From assembly GCA_036172665.1 (NCBI GenBank), contig JAYKNF010000014.1:3213001-3277000 (forward strand): a stretch of 64,000 nucleotides of DNA. The letters are read 5' to 3'. Each line of letters begins with the position of its first letter. The first letter of the stretch is position 1. Of this stretch, positions 1 to 11,175 are shown one piece after another. The notes under the pieces are model-generated. The model did no database searches and was not told where the DNA came from. It saw only the letters and a program-made list of their open reading frames with translations. The DNA is from Prosopocoilus inquinatus. Its lineage: Eukaryota > Arthropoda > Insecta > Coleoptera > Lucanidae. The position numbers were made by a program, and so were the translations under genes.

Positions 1-149
1 CTGTGATGTATCTAAACGATCCTTACTTATCTAACATGTTATCTGACGTTTGGATGGACTCCAGTAAGTCTGATGTGAGATACAAAGTTTTTGGACGCAG
101 CAGGAGCTGGAAATAGTTTTAAACGAAACACCACGTATTAGCGTTGTTC

Positions 150-298
150 CTGTGCTGTATCTAATCGATCCTTACTTATCTATCATGTTATTTGACGTTT
201 GGATGGACTCCAGTAACCCTGACGTGAGATACGAAGTTCTCGGACGCAGCAGAAGCTGGAAATAGTTTTAAACGAAGCAACAGGCATTAGCGTTGTTC
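150..298. repeat. Reference monomer, 5' class II (TGCTG / CTTAT)
   Basis: This is a standard 149-bp copy. Class II monomers start CTGTGCTGTATC, carry ATCGAT, then CTTACTTATCTATC. This copy continues with TGGATGG, AGTAACCCTGACG, ACGAAGTTCTCGG and CAGCAGAAG, and ends in GAAGCAACAGGCATT. Class I differs in TGATG and CTCAT. Class III differs in TGATG, AAACGAT and CTAACATG. These 5' states are strongly linked, so monomers form discrete subtypes and not a cloud of random variants. The AACCCTG copy with a GCAACAGGCATT tail is nearly always followed by the TTTCCGG subtype. Confidence 0.9.
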
Positions 299-447
299 CT
301 GTGATGTATCTAATCGATCCTTACTCATCTATCATGTTATTTGACGTTTCGATGGACTCCAGTAACTCTGATGTGAGATACGACGTTTCCGGACGCAGCA
401 GAAGCTGGAAATAGTATTAAACGAAACAACACGTATTAGCGTTGTTC

Positions 448-594
448 CTGTGATGTATCTAATCGATCCTTACTCATCTATCATGTTATTTGACGTTTGG
501 ATGGACTCCAGTAACTAGGATGAGATACAAAGATTTCGGACGCAGCAGAAGCTGGAAATAGTTTTGAACGAAACAACACCTATTAGCGTTGTTC
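448..594. repeat. Length-variant monomer, 147 bp
   Basis: The AACTAGG subtype normally reads AGGATGAGAGATAC, whereas this copy reads AGGATGAGATAC. One GA unit is lost from a GAGAGA run, which is consistent with replication slippage. The change shifts the offset between block B0 and its copies from 3723 to 3725 bp. Confidence 0.9.
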
Positions 595-2214
595 CTGTGA
601 TGTATCTAAACGATCCTTACTTATCTAACATGTTATTTAACGTTTGGATACACTCCAGTAAGTCTGATGTGAGATACAAAGTTTTTGGACGCAGCAGGAG
701 CTGGAAATAGTTTTAAACGAAACAACACGTATTAGCGTTGTTCCTGTGCTGTATCTAATCGATACTTACTTATCTATCATGTTATTTGACGTTTCGATGG
801 ACTCCAGTAACTCTGATGTGAGATACGAAGTTTTCGGACGCAGCAGAAGCTGGAAATAGTTTTAAACGAAACAACACGTATTAGCGTTGTTCCGGTGATG
901 TATCTAATCGATCCTTACTCATCTATCATGTTATTTGACGTTTGGATGGACTCCAGTAACTCTGATGTGAGATACAAAGTTTTTGGACGCAGCAGGAGCT
1001 GGAAATAGTTTTAAACGAAACAACACGTATTAGCGTTGTTCCTGTGCTGTATCTAATCGATCCTTACTTATCTATCATGTTATTTGACGTTTGGATGGAC
1101 TCCAGTAACTCTGATGTGAGATACGACGTTTTCGGACGCAGCAGAAGCTGGAAATAGTTTTAAACGAAACAACACGTATTAGCGTTGTTCCTGTGATGTA
1201 TCTAATCGATCCTTACTCATCTATCATGTTATTTGACGTTTGGGTGGACTCCAGTGAGTCTGATGTGAAATACAAAGTTTTGGGACGCAGCAGGAGCTGG
1301 AAATAGTTTTAAACGAAACAACACGCATTAGCGTTGTTCCTGTGATGTATCTAATCGATCCTTACTCATCTATCATGTTATTTGACGTTTCGATGGACTC
1401 CAGTAACTCTGATGTGAGATACGACGTTTCCGGACGCAGCAGAAGCTGGAAATAGTATTAAACGAAACAACACGTATTAGCGTTCTTCCTGTGATGTATC
1501 TAATCGATCCTTACTCATCTATCATGTTATTTGACGTTTGGATGGACTCCAGTAACTAGGATGAGAGATACAAAGATTTCGGACGCAGCAGAAGCTGGAA
1601 ATAGTTTTGAACGAAACAACACCTATTACCGTTGTTCCTGTGATGTATCTAAACGATCCTTACTTATCTAACATGTTATTTAACGTTTGGAAACACTCCA
1701 GTAAGTCTGATGTGAGATACAAAGTTTTTGGACGCAGCAGGAGCTGGAAATAGTTTGAAACGAAACAACACGTATTAGCGTTGTTCCTGTGCTGTATCTA
1801 ATCGATCCTTACTTATCTATCATGTTATTTGACGTTTGGATGGACTCCAGTAACCCTGACGTGAGATACGAAGTTCTCGGACGCAGCAGAAGCTGGAAAT
1901 AGTTTTAAACGAAACAACACGCATTAGCGTTGTTCCTGTGATGTATCTAATCGATCCTTACTCATCTATCATGTTATTTGGCGTTACGATGGACTCCAGT
2001 AACTTAGATGTGAGATACGAAGTTCTCGGACGCAGCTGAAGCTAGAAATAGTTTTAAACGAAACAACATGCATTAGCGTTGTTCCTGTGATGTATCTAAT
2101 CGATCCTTACTTATCTATCATGTTATTTGACGTTTGGATGGACCCCAGTAACCCTGACTTGAGATACGAAGTTCTCGGACGCAGCCGAAGCTGGAAATAG
2201 TTTTAAACGAAACA

Positions 2215-3349
2215 ACACGTATTAGCGTTGTTCCTGTGCTGTATCTAATCGATCCTTACTTATCTATCATGTTATTTGGCGTTTCGATGGACTCCAGTAG
2301 CTCTGATGTGAGATACGACGTTTTCGGACGCAGCAGAAGCTGGAAATAGCTTTAAACGAAACAACACGCATTAGCGTTGTTCCTGTGATGTATCTAATCG
2401 ATCCTTACTTAGCTACTATGTTATTTGACGTTTCGATGGACTCCAGTAACTCTAATGTGAGATACGACGTTTTCGGACGCAGCAGAAGCTGGAAATAGTT
2501 TTAAACGAAACAACACGTATTAGCGTTGTTCCTGTGATGTATATAATCGATCCTTACTCATCTATCATGTTATTTGACGTTTGGATGGACTCCAGTAACT
2601 CTGATGAGAAATACAAAGATTTCGGAAGCAGCAGAAGCTGGAAATAGTTTTGAACGAAACACCACCTATTAGCGTTGTTCCTGTGCTGTATCTAATCGAT
2701 CCTTACTTATCTATCATGTTATTTAACGTTTGGATACACTCCAGTAAGTCTGATGTGAGATACAAAGTTTTTGGACGCAGCAGGAGCTGGAAATAGTTTT
2801 AAACGAAACAACACGTATTAGCGTTGTTCCTGTGGTGTATCTAAACGATCCTTACTTATCTAACATGTTATTTGACGTTTGGATGGACTCCAGTGTGTCT
2901 GATGTGAGATACAATGTTTTAGGACGCAGCAGGAGCTGGAAATAGTTTTAATCGAAACAACACATATTAGCGTTGTTCCTGTAATGTATCTAATCGATCC
3001 TTACTCATCTATCATGTTATTTGACGTTTGGACAGACTCCAGTAACTCTGATGTGAGACACAAAGTTATCGGACGCAGCAGAAGCTGGAAATAGTTTTGA
3101 ACGAAACAACACGTATTAGCGTTGTTCCTGTGATGTATCTAAACGATCCTTACTTATCTAACATGTTATTTGACGTTTGGATGGACTCCAGTAAGTCTGA
3201 TGTGAGATACAAAGTTTTTGGACGCAGCAGGAGCTGGAAATAGTGTTAAACGAAACAACACGTATTAGCGTTGTTCCTGTGCTGTATCTAATCGATACTT
3301 ACTTATCTATCATGTTATTTGACGTTTCGATGGACTCCAGTAACTCTGA
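2215..3349. repeat. Spacer monomers between B blocks
   Basis: About 7.6 monomers lie here. The first part, about 2.27-2.68 kb (GGCGTTTCG with AGTAGCTCTG, then TAGCTACTATG, then GAGAAATAC), aligns to about 5.55-5.95 kb at an offset near 3276. The rest includes the CTGTAATG/GACAGACTCC subtype. I see nothing here besides satellite. Confidence 0.75.
2383..2531. repeat. TAGCTACTATG / CTCTAATGTG subtype monomer
   Basis: This 149-bp monomer is marked by CTTAGCTACTATG, TCGATGG and ACTCTAATGTGAG. It recurs in all HOR families, for example near 5.7, 15.0, 21.6, 25.2, 26.0, 28.4, 30.8, 33.8, 37.0, 44.2, 47.4, 54.7 and 55.4 kb. Some copies continue with CGACGTTTTCGG. Others continue with CGAAATTTTCGG and CAGCAGCAGCTGG. 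That difference indicates recombination between the 5' and 3' halves of subtypes. Confidence 0.82.
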
Positions 3350-6029
3350 TGTGAGATACAAAGTTTTTGGACGCAGCAGGAGCTGGAAATAGTTTTAAAC
3401 GAAACAACACGTATTAGCGTTGTTCCTGTGCTGTATCTAATCGATCCTTACTTATCTATCATGTTATTTGACGTTTGGATTAACTCCAGTAACTCTGATG
3501 TGAGATACGACGTTTTCGGACGCAGCAGAAGCTGGAAATAGTTTTAAACGAAACAACACGTATTAGCGTTGTTCCTGTGATGTATCTAATCGATCCTTAC
3601 TCATCTATCATGTTATTTGACGTTTGAGTGGACTCCAGTAACTCTGATGAGAGATACAAAGATTTCGGACGCAGCAGAAGCTGGAAATACTTTTGAACGA
3701 TACACCACCTATTAGCGTTGTTCCTGTGATGTATCTAAACGATCCTTACTTATCTAACATGTTATTTGACGTTTGGATGGACTCCAGTGTGCCTGATGTG
3801 AGATACAAAGTTTTGGGACGCAGCAGGAGCTGGAAATAGTTTTAAACGAAACAACACGTATTAGCGTTGTTCCTGTGCTGTATCTAATCGATCCTTACTT
3901 ATCTATCATGTTATTTGACGTTTGGATGGACTCCAGTAACCCTGACGTGAGATACGAAGTTCTCGGACGCAGCAGAAGCTGGAAATAGTTTTAAACGAAG
4001 CAACAGGCATTAGCGTTGTTCCTGTGATGTATCTAATCGATCCTTACTCATCTATCATGTTATTTGACGTTTCGATGGACTCCAGTAACTCTGATGTGAG
4101 ATACGACGTTTCCGGACGCAGCAGAAGCTGGAAATAGTATTAAACGAAACAACACGTATTAGCGTTGTTCCTGTGATGTATCTAATCGATCCTTACTCAT
4201 CTATCATGTTATTTGACGTTTGGATGGACTCCAGTAACTAGGAAGAGAGATAGAAAGATTTCGGACGCAGCAGAAGCTGGAAATAGTTTTGAACGAAACA
4301 ACACCTATTAGCGTTGTTCCTGTGATGTATCTAAACGATCCTTACTTATCTAACATGTTATTTAACGTTTGGATACACTCCAGTAAGTCTGATGTGAGAT
4401 ACAAAGTTTTTGGACGCAGCAGGAGCTGGAAATAGTTTTAAACGAAACAACACGTATTAGCGTTGTTCCTGTGCTGTATCTAATCGATACTTACTTATCT
4501 ATCATGTTATTTGACGTTTCGATGGACTCCAGTAACTCTGATGTGAGATACGAAGTTTTCGGACGCAGCAGAAGCTGGAAATAGTTTTAAACGAAACAAC
4601 ACGTATTAGCGTTGTTCCGGTGATGTATCTAATCGATCCTTACTCATCTATCATGTTATTTGACGTTTGGATGGACTCCAGTAACTCTGATGTGAGATAC
4701 AAAGTTTTTGGACGCAGCAGGAGCTGGAAATAGTTTTAAACGAAACAACACGTATTAGCGTTGTTCCTGTGCTGTATCTAATCGATCCTTACTTATCTAT
4801 CATGTTATTTGACGTTTGGATGGACTCCAGTAACTCTGATATGAGATACGACGTTTTCGGACGCAGCAGAAGCTGGAAATAGTTTTAAACGAAACAACAC
4901 GTATTAGCGTTGTTCCTGTGATGTATCTAATCGATCCTTACTCATCTATCATGTTATTTGACGTTTGGGTGGACTCCAGTGAGTGATGTGAGATACAAAG
5001 TTTTGGGACGCAGCAGGAGCTGGAAATAGTTTTAAACGAAACAACACGCATTAGCGTTGTTCCTGTGATGTATCTAATCGATCCTTACTCATCTATCACG
5101 TTATTTGACGTTTCGATGGACTCCAGTAACTCTGATGTGAGATACGACGTTTCCGGACGCAGCAGAAGCTGGAAATAGTATTAAACGAAACAACACGTAT
5201 TAGCGTTGTTCCTGTGATGTATCTAATCGATCCTTACTCATCTATCATGTTATTTGACGTTTGGATGGACTCCAGTAACTGGGATGAGAGATACAAAGAT
5301 TTCGGACGCAGCAGAAGCTGGAAATAGTTTTGAAGGAAACAACACCTATTAGCGTTGTTCCTGTGATGTATCTAAACGATCCTTACTTATCTAACATGTT
5401 ATTTAACGTTTGGATACACTCCAGTAAGTCTGATGTGAGATACAAAGTTTTTGGACGCAGCAGGAGCTGGAAATAGTTTTGAACGAAACAACACGTATTA
5501 ACGTTGTTCCTGTGCTGTATCTAATCGATCCTTACTTATCTATCATGTTATTTGGCGTTTCGATGGACTCCAGTAGCTCTGATGTGAGATACGACGTTTT
5601 CGGACGCAGCAGAAGCTGGAAATAGTTTTAAACGAAACAACACGCATTAGCGTTGTTCCTGTGATGTATCTAATCGATCCTTACTTAGCTACTATGTTAT
5701 TTGACGTTTCGATGGACTCCAGTAACTCTAATGTGAGATACGACGTTTTCGGACGCAGCAGAAGCTGGAAATAGTTTTAAACGAAACAACACGTATTAGC
5801 GTTGTTCCTGTGATGTATATAATCGATCCTTACTCATCTATCATGTTATTTGACGTTTGGATGGACTCCAGTAACTCTGATGAGAAATACAAAGATTTCG
5901 TAAGCAGCAGAAGCTGGAAATAGTTTTGAACGAAACACCACCTATTAGCGTTGTTCCTGTGATGTATATAATCGATCCTTACTCATCTATCATGTTATTT
6001 GACGTTTGGATGGACTCCAGTAAGTCTAA
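3350..6029. repeat. HOR block B1 (18-monomer unit)
   Basis: This is the first copy of an 18-monomer unit. About 3350-5480 reappears at about 6030-8160 with offset 2680, becoming 2682 downstream of the 147-bp monomer. Shared marks include GTTTGGATTAACTCC (3474 and 6154), TTTTGAGTGGACTCC-type monomers, AGATAGAAAG, GTTCCGGTGATG and TTTTGAAGGAAAC. The last 0.5 kb aligns instead to 2.27-2.68 kb. Confidence 0.83.
4916..5062. repeat. Length-variant monomer, 147 bp
   Basis: The copy reads AGTGAGTGATGTG where its counterpart near 7.65 kb reads AGTGAGTCTGATGTG, a 2-bp loss. Because the counterpart is intact, the loss came after the 18-monomer duplication, or the intact copy was corrected later. Confidence 0.88.
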
Positions 6030-8619
6030 TGTGAGATACAAAGTTTTTGGACGCAGCAGGAGCTGGAAATAGTTTTAAACGAAACAACACGTATTAGCGT
6101 TGTTCCTGTGCTGTGTCTAATCGATCCTTACTTATCTATCATGTTATTTGACGTTTGGATTAACTCCAGTAACTCTGATGTGAGATACGACGTTTTCGGA
6201 CGCAGCAGAAGCTGGAAATAGTTTTAAACGAAACAACACGTATTAGCGTTGTTCCTGTGATGTATCTAATCGATCCTTACTCATCTATCATGTTATTTGA
6301 CGTTTGAGTGGACTCCAGTAACTCTGATGAGAGATACAAAGATTTCGGACGCAGCAGAAGCTGGAAATACTTTTGAACGATACACCACCTATTAGCGTTG
6401 TTCCTGTGATGTATCTAAACGATCCTTACTTATCTAACATGTTATTTGACGTTTGGATGGACTCCAGTGTGCCTGATGTGAGATACAAAGTTTTGGGACG
6501 CAGCAGGAGCTGGAAATAGTTTTAAACGAAACAACACGTATTAGCGTTGTTCCTGTGCTGTATCTAATCGATCCTTACTTATCTATCATGTTATTTGACG
6601 TTTGGATGGACTCCAGTAACCCTGACGTGAGATACGAAGTTCTCGGACGCAGCAGAAGCTGGAAATAGTTTTAAACGAAGCAACAGGCATTAGCGTTGTT
6701 CCTGTGATGTATCTAATCGATCCTTACTCATCTATCATGTTATTTGACGTTTCGATGGACTCCAGTAACTCTGATGTGAGATACGACGTTTCCGGACGCA
6801 GCAGAAGCTGGAAATAGTATTAAACGAAACAACACGTATTAGCGTTGTTCCTGTGATGTATCTAATCGATTCTTACTCATCTATCATGTTATTTGACGTT
6901 TGGATGGACTCCAGTAACTAGGATGAGAGATAGAAAGATTTCGGACGCAGCAGAAGCTGGAAATAGTTTTGAACGAAACAACACCTATTAGCGTTGTTCC
7001 TGTGATGTATCTAAACGATCCTTACTTATCTAACATGTTATTTAACGTTTGGATACACTCCAGTAAGTCTGATGTGAGATACAAAGTTTTTGGACGCAGC
7101 AGGAGCTGGAAATAGTTTTAAACGAAACAACACGTATTAGCGTTGTTCCTGTGCTGTATCTAATCGATACTTACTTATCTATCATGTTATTTGACGTTTC
7201 GATGGACTCCAGTAACTCTGATGTGAGATACGAAGTTTTCGGACGCAGCAGAAGCTGGAAATAGTTTTAAACGAAACAACACGTATTAGCGTTGTTCCGG
7301 TGATGTATCTAATCGATCCTTACTCATCTATCATGTTATTTGACGTTTGGATGGACTCCAGTAACTCTGATGTGAGATACAAAGTTTTTGGACGCAGCAG
7401 GAGCTGGAAATAGTTTTAAACGAAACAACACGTATTAGCGTTGTTCCTGTGCTGTATCTAATCGATCCTTACTTATCTATCATGTTATTTGACGTTTGGA
7501 TGGACTCCAGTAACTCTGATATGAGATACGACGTTTTCGGACGCAGCAGAAGCTGGAAATAGTTTTAAACGAAACAACACGTATTAGCGTTGTTCCTGTG
7601 ATGTATCTAATCGATCCTTACTCATCTATCATGTTATTTGACGTTTGGGTGGACTCCAGTGAGTCTGATGTGAGATACAAAGTTTTGGGACGCAGCAGGA
7701 GCTGGAAATAGTTTTAAACGAAACAACACGCATTAGCGTTGTTCCTGTGATGTATCTAATCGATCCTTACTCATCTATCATGTTATTTGACGTTTCGATG
7801 GACTCCAGTAACTCTGATGTGAGATACGACGTTTCCGGACGCAGCAGAAGCTGGAAATAGTATTAAACGAAACAACACGTATTAGCGTTGTTCCTGTGAT
7901 GTATCTAATCGATCCTTACTCATCTATCATGTTATTTGACGTTTGGATGGACTCCAGTAACTAGGATGAGAGATACAAAGATTTCGGACGCAGCAGAAGC
8001 TGGAAATAGTTTTGAAGGAAACAACACCTATTAGCGTTGTTCCTGTGATGTATCTAAACGATCCTTACTTATCTAACATGTTATTTAACGTTTGGATACA
8101 CTCCAGTAAGTCTGATGTGAGATACAAAGTTTTTGGACGCAGCAGGAGCTGGAAATAGTTTTAAACGAAACAACACGTATTAGCGTTGTTCCTGTGCTGT
8201 ATCTAATCGATCCTTACTTATCTATCATGTTATTTGACGTTTGGATGGACTCCAGTAACCCTGACGTGAGATACGAAGTTCTCGGACGCAGCAGAAGCTG
8301 GAAATAGTTTTAAACGAAACAACACGCATTAGCGTTGTTCCTGTGATGTATCTAATCGATCCTTACTCATCTATCATGTTATTTGGCGTTACGATGGACT
8401 CCAGTAACTTAGATGTGAGATACGAAGTTCTCGGACGCAGCTGAAGCTAGAAATAGTTTTAAACGAAACAACATGCATTAGCGTTGTTCCTGTGATGTAT
8501 CTAATCGATCCTTACTTATCTATCATGTTATTTGACGTTTGGATGGACTCCAGTAACCCTGACTTGAGATACGAAGTTCTCGGACGCAGCCGAAGCTGGA
8601 AATAGTTTTAAACGAAACA
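6030..8619. repeat. HOR block B2 (18-monomer unit plus B0-like end)
   Basis: The block matches B1 up to about 8160, then follows the B0 order: the AACCCTG monomer, then GGCGTTACG, then CAGCCGAAG. The left part therefore tracks one older copy and the right end another, as expected after unequal crossover between misaligned HORs. Confidence 0.8.
8341..8489. repeat. GGCGTTACG / CAGCTGAAGCTAG subtype monomer
   Basis: This class I monomer carries TTTGGCGTTACGATGG, AACTTAGATG, TTCTCGG and CAGCTGAAGCTAGAAATAG, and the tail CATGCATTAG. The CTAG change alters the otherwise near-invariant GCTGGAAATAG block. The subtype recurs with its partner (next monomer) near 1.9, 27.5, 28.6, 30.4, 33.4, 36.5, 38.3, 41.3, 43.8, 46.9, 49.9, 52.3, 54.2 and 62.5 kb, so it is a fixed family member and not a one-off mutation. 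Confidence 0.85.
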
Positions 8620-8638
8620 ACACGCATTAGCGTTGTTC
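8490..8638. repeat. CTTGAG / CAGCCGAAG subtype monomer
   Basis: This is the partner of the GGCGTTACG subtype. It carries AACCCTGACTTGAG, TTCTCGG and GCAGCCGAAGC. It follows that subtype at nearly every occurrence, which makes a stable dimer. The exception at about 62.67 kb has the GGCGTTACG monomer followed directly by a CATATTATTTGACTTTTGG monomer, so the partner has been lost there. In the copies near 27.7 and 28.8 kb the sequence reads CTTTAG in place of CTTGAG. Confidence 0.85.
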
Positions 8639-8875
8639 CTGTGCTGTATCTAAACGATCCTTACTTATCTAACATGTTATTTAACGTTTGGATACACTCC
8701 AGTAAGTCTGATGTGAGATACAAAGTTTTTGGACGCAGCAGGAGCTGGAAATAGTTTTAAACGAAACAACACGTATTAGCGTTGTTCCTGTGCTGTATCT
8801 AATCGATCCTTACTTATCTATCATGTTATTTGACGTTTGGATGGACTCCAGTAACCCTGACGTGAGATACGAAGT
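8620..8875. repeat. B-to-A transition monomers
   Basis: Roughly two monomers lie here: class III GGATACACTCC, then an AACCCTG monomer. They join B2 to the first A unit. The sequence diverges from the equivalent place before A2 (15.35-15.40 kb), which sets the A boundary near 8.88 kb. Confidence 0.7.
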
Positions 8876-8936
8876 TCTCGGACGCAGCAGGAGCTGGAAA
8901 TAGTTTTAAACGAAACAACACGTATTAGCGTTGTTC

Positions 8937-9089
8937 CTGTGCTGTATCTAATCGATCCTTACTTATCTATTATGTTATTTGAGGTTTGGATGGACTCCAG
9001 TAACCAACCCTGACGTGAGATACGAAGTTCTCGGACGCAGCAGAAGCTGGAAATAGTTTTAAACGAAACAACACGCATTAGCGTTGTTC
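8937..9089. repeat. Length-variant monomer, 153 bp (AACC duplicated)
   Basis: The sequence AGTAACCAACCCTG stands in place of AGTAACCCTG, a 4-bp tandem duplication. The same variant recurs at 15467-15619 and 22027-22179. It therefore arose once, before the A unit was amplified, and serves as a precise clock tag for the A copies. This copy also has GAGGTTTGG where the others have GACGTTTGG. Confidence 0.93.
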
Positions 9090-9238
9090 CTGTGAAGTAT
9101 CTAATCGATCCTTACTCATCTATCATGTTATTTGGCGTTTCGATGGACTCCAGTAACTTAGATGTGAGATACGAAGTTTTCGGACGCAGCAGGAGCTGGA
9201 AATAGTTGTAAACGAAACAACACGTTTTAGCGTTGTTC

Positions 9239-9387
9239 CTGTACTGTATCTAATCGATCCTTACTTATCTATCATGTTATTTGACGTTTCGATGGGCTCC
9301 AGTAACTCTGATGTGAGATACGACGTTTTCGGACGCAGCAGAAGCTGGAAATAGTTTTAAACGAAACAACACGTTTAAGCGTTGTTC
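9239..9387. repeat. GATGGGCTCC subtype monomer
   Basis: This class II monomer carries TCGATGGGCTCC and CGACGTTTTCGG. In the A units three such monomers occur in a row (about 9.24-9.68 kb and the equivalents in the other A copies). They carry the private tails ACGTTTAAGCG and AGCGATGTTCC. The same run, partly degraded, recurs near 25.8, 29.0-29.3, 35.1-35.4 and 45.6-45.8 kb. It is a good marker for blocks shared between families A and C. Confidence 0.82.
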
Positions 9388-10281
9388 CTGTGCTGTATCT
9401 AATAGATCCTTACTTATCTATCATGTTATTTGACGTTTCGATGGGCTCCAGTAACTCTGATGTGAGATACGACGTTTTCGGACGCAGCAGAAGCTGGAAA
9501 TAGTTTTAAACGAAACAACACGCATTAGCGATGTTCCTGTGATGTATCTAATCGATCCTTACTTATCTATCATGTTATTTGACGTTTCGATGGGCTCCAG
9601 TAACTCTGATGTGAGATTCGACGTTTTCGGACGCAGCAGAAGCTGGAAATAGTTTTGAACGAAACAACACGCATTAGCGTTGTTCCTGTGCTGTATCTAA
9701 TCGATCCTTACTTATCTATCATGTTATTTGACATTTCGATGGACTCCAGTAACTCTGATGTGAGATACGACGTTTTCGGACGCAGCAGCAGCTGGAAATA
9801 GTTTTAAACGAAACAACACATATTAGCGTTGTTCCTGTAATGTATCTAATCGATCCTTACTCATCTATCATGTTATTTGACGTTTGGATGGACTCCAGTA
9901 ACTAGGATGAGAGATACAAAGATTTCGGACGCAGCAGAAGCTGGAAATAGTTTTGAACGAAACAACACCTATTAGCGTTGTTCCTGTGATGTATCTAAAC
10001 GATCCTTCCTTATCTAACATGTTATTTGACGTTTGGATGGACTCCAGTGTGTCTGATGTGAGATACAAAGTTTTGGGACGCAGCAGGAGCTGGAAATAGT
10101 TTTAAACGAAACAACACGTATTAGCGTTGTTCCTGTGATGTATCTAAACGATCCTTACTTATCTAACATGTTATTTGACGTTTGGATGGACTCCAGTGTG
10201 TCTGATGTGAAATACAAAGTTTTGGGACGCAGCAGGAGCTGGAAATAGTTTTAAACGAAACAACACATATTAGCGTTGTTC

Positions 10282-10430
10282 CTGTAATGTATCTAATCGA
10301 TCCTTACTCATCTATCATGTTATTTGACGTTTGGACAGACTCCAGTAACTCTGATGTGAGATACAAAGTTATCGGACGCAGCAGAAGCTGGAAATAGTTT
10401 TGAACGAAACAACACGTATTAGCGTTGTTC
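10282..10430. repeat. CTGTAATG / GGACAGACTCC / TTATCGG subtype monomer
   Basis: This monomer starts CTGTAATG, unlike the usual CTGTGATG, and carries TTTGGACAGACTCC, AAAGTTATCGG and TTTTGAACG. It follows a monomer ending CACATATTAG. It recurs near 3.0, 16.8, 23.4, 26.3, 55.8, 59.0 and 59.6 kb but appears absent from the 29-54 kb C region. Its absence there fits amplification of C from a limited set of founder monomers. Confidence 0.8.
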
Positions 10431-11175
10431 CTGTGATGTATCTAAACGATCCTTACTTATCTAACATGTTATTTGACGTTTGGATGGACTCCAGTAAGTC
10501 TGATGTGAGATACAAAGTTTTTGGACGCAGCAGGAGCTGGAAATAGTTTTAAACGAAACAACACGTATTAGCGTTGTTCCTGTGCTGTATCTAATCGATA
10601 CTTACTTATCTATCATGTTATTTGACGTTTCGATGGACTCCAGTAACTCTGATATGAGATACGAAGTTTTCGGACGCAGCAGAAGCTGGAAATAGTTTTA
10701 AACGAAACAACACGTATTAGCGTTGTTCCTGTGATGTATCTAATCGATCCTTACTCATCTATCATGTTATTTGACGTTTGGATGGACTCCATTAACTCTG
10801 ATGTGAGATACAAAGTATTTGGACGCAGCAGGAGCTGGAAATAGTTTTAAACGAAACAACACGTATTAGCGTTGTTCCTGTGCTGTATCTAATCGATCCT
10901 TACTTATCTATCATGTTATTTGACGTTTGGATGGACTCCAGTAACTCTGATGTGAGATACGACGTTTTCGGACGCAGCAGAAGCTGGAAATAGTTTTAAA
11001 CGAAACAACACGTATTAGCGTTGTTCCTGTGATATATCTAATCGATCCTTACTCATCTATGATGTTATTTGACGTTTGGGTGGGCTCCAGTAACTCTGAT
11101 GAGAGATACAAAGATTTCGGACGCAGCAGAAGCTGGAAATACTTTTGAACGATACACCACCTATTAGCGTTGTTC

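Larger units (their letters stand above)
121..2214. repeat. HOR block B0 (about 14 monomers)
   Basis: This block is collinear with about 6525-8619 (offset 6405 after the 147-bp monomers, 43 monomers less 2 bp). Its first 1.6 kb also aligns with about 3.84-5.45 kb (offset 3725, 25 monomers). Shared private markers are GTTCCGGTGATG at 891, 4616 and 7296, and GCAACAGGCATT at 275 and copies. It ends with the GGCGTTACG / CAGCCGAAG dimer. Block edges are approximate, since subtypes blur the exact breakpoint. Confidence 0.8.

Noticed and set aside
239..260. CENP-B box-like motif around TTCTCGGACGCAGCAG or TTTCGGACGCAGC
   Set aside because: The mammalian box needs TTCG, an A five bases further on and a CGGG core. 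The A and the CGGG are missing here, so the resemblance is limited to TTCG.
9868..10068. 66-codon open frame on the minus strand, repeated at 16398-16598
   Set aside because: It is chance read-through of the reverse complement of an AACTAGG monomer and its neighbours. Identical recurrence follows the 6530-bp HOR offset. The translation shows no domain, signal peptide or membrane segment I recognise.
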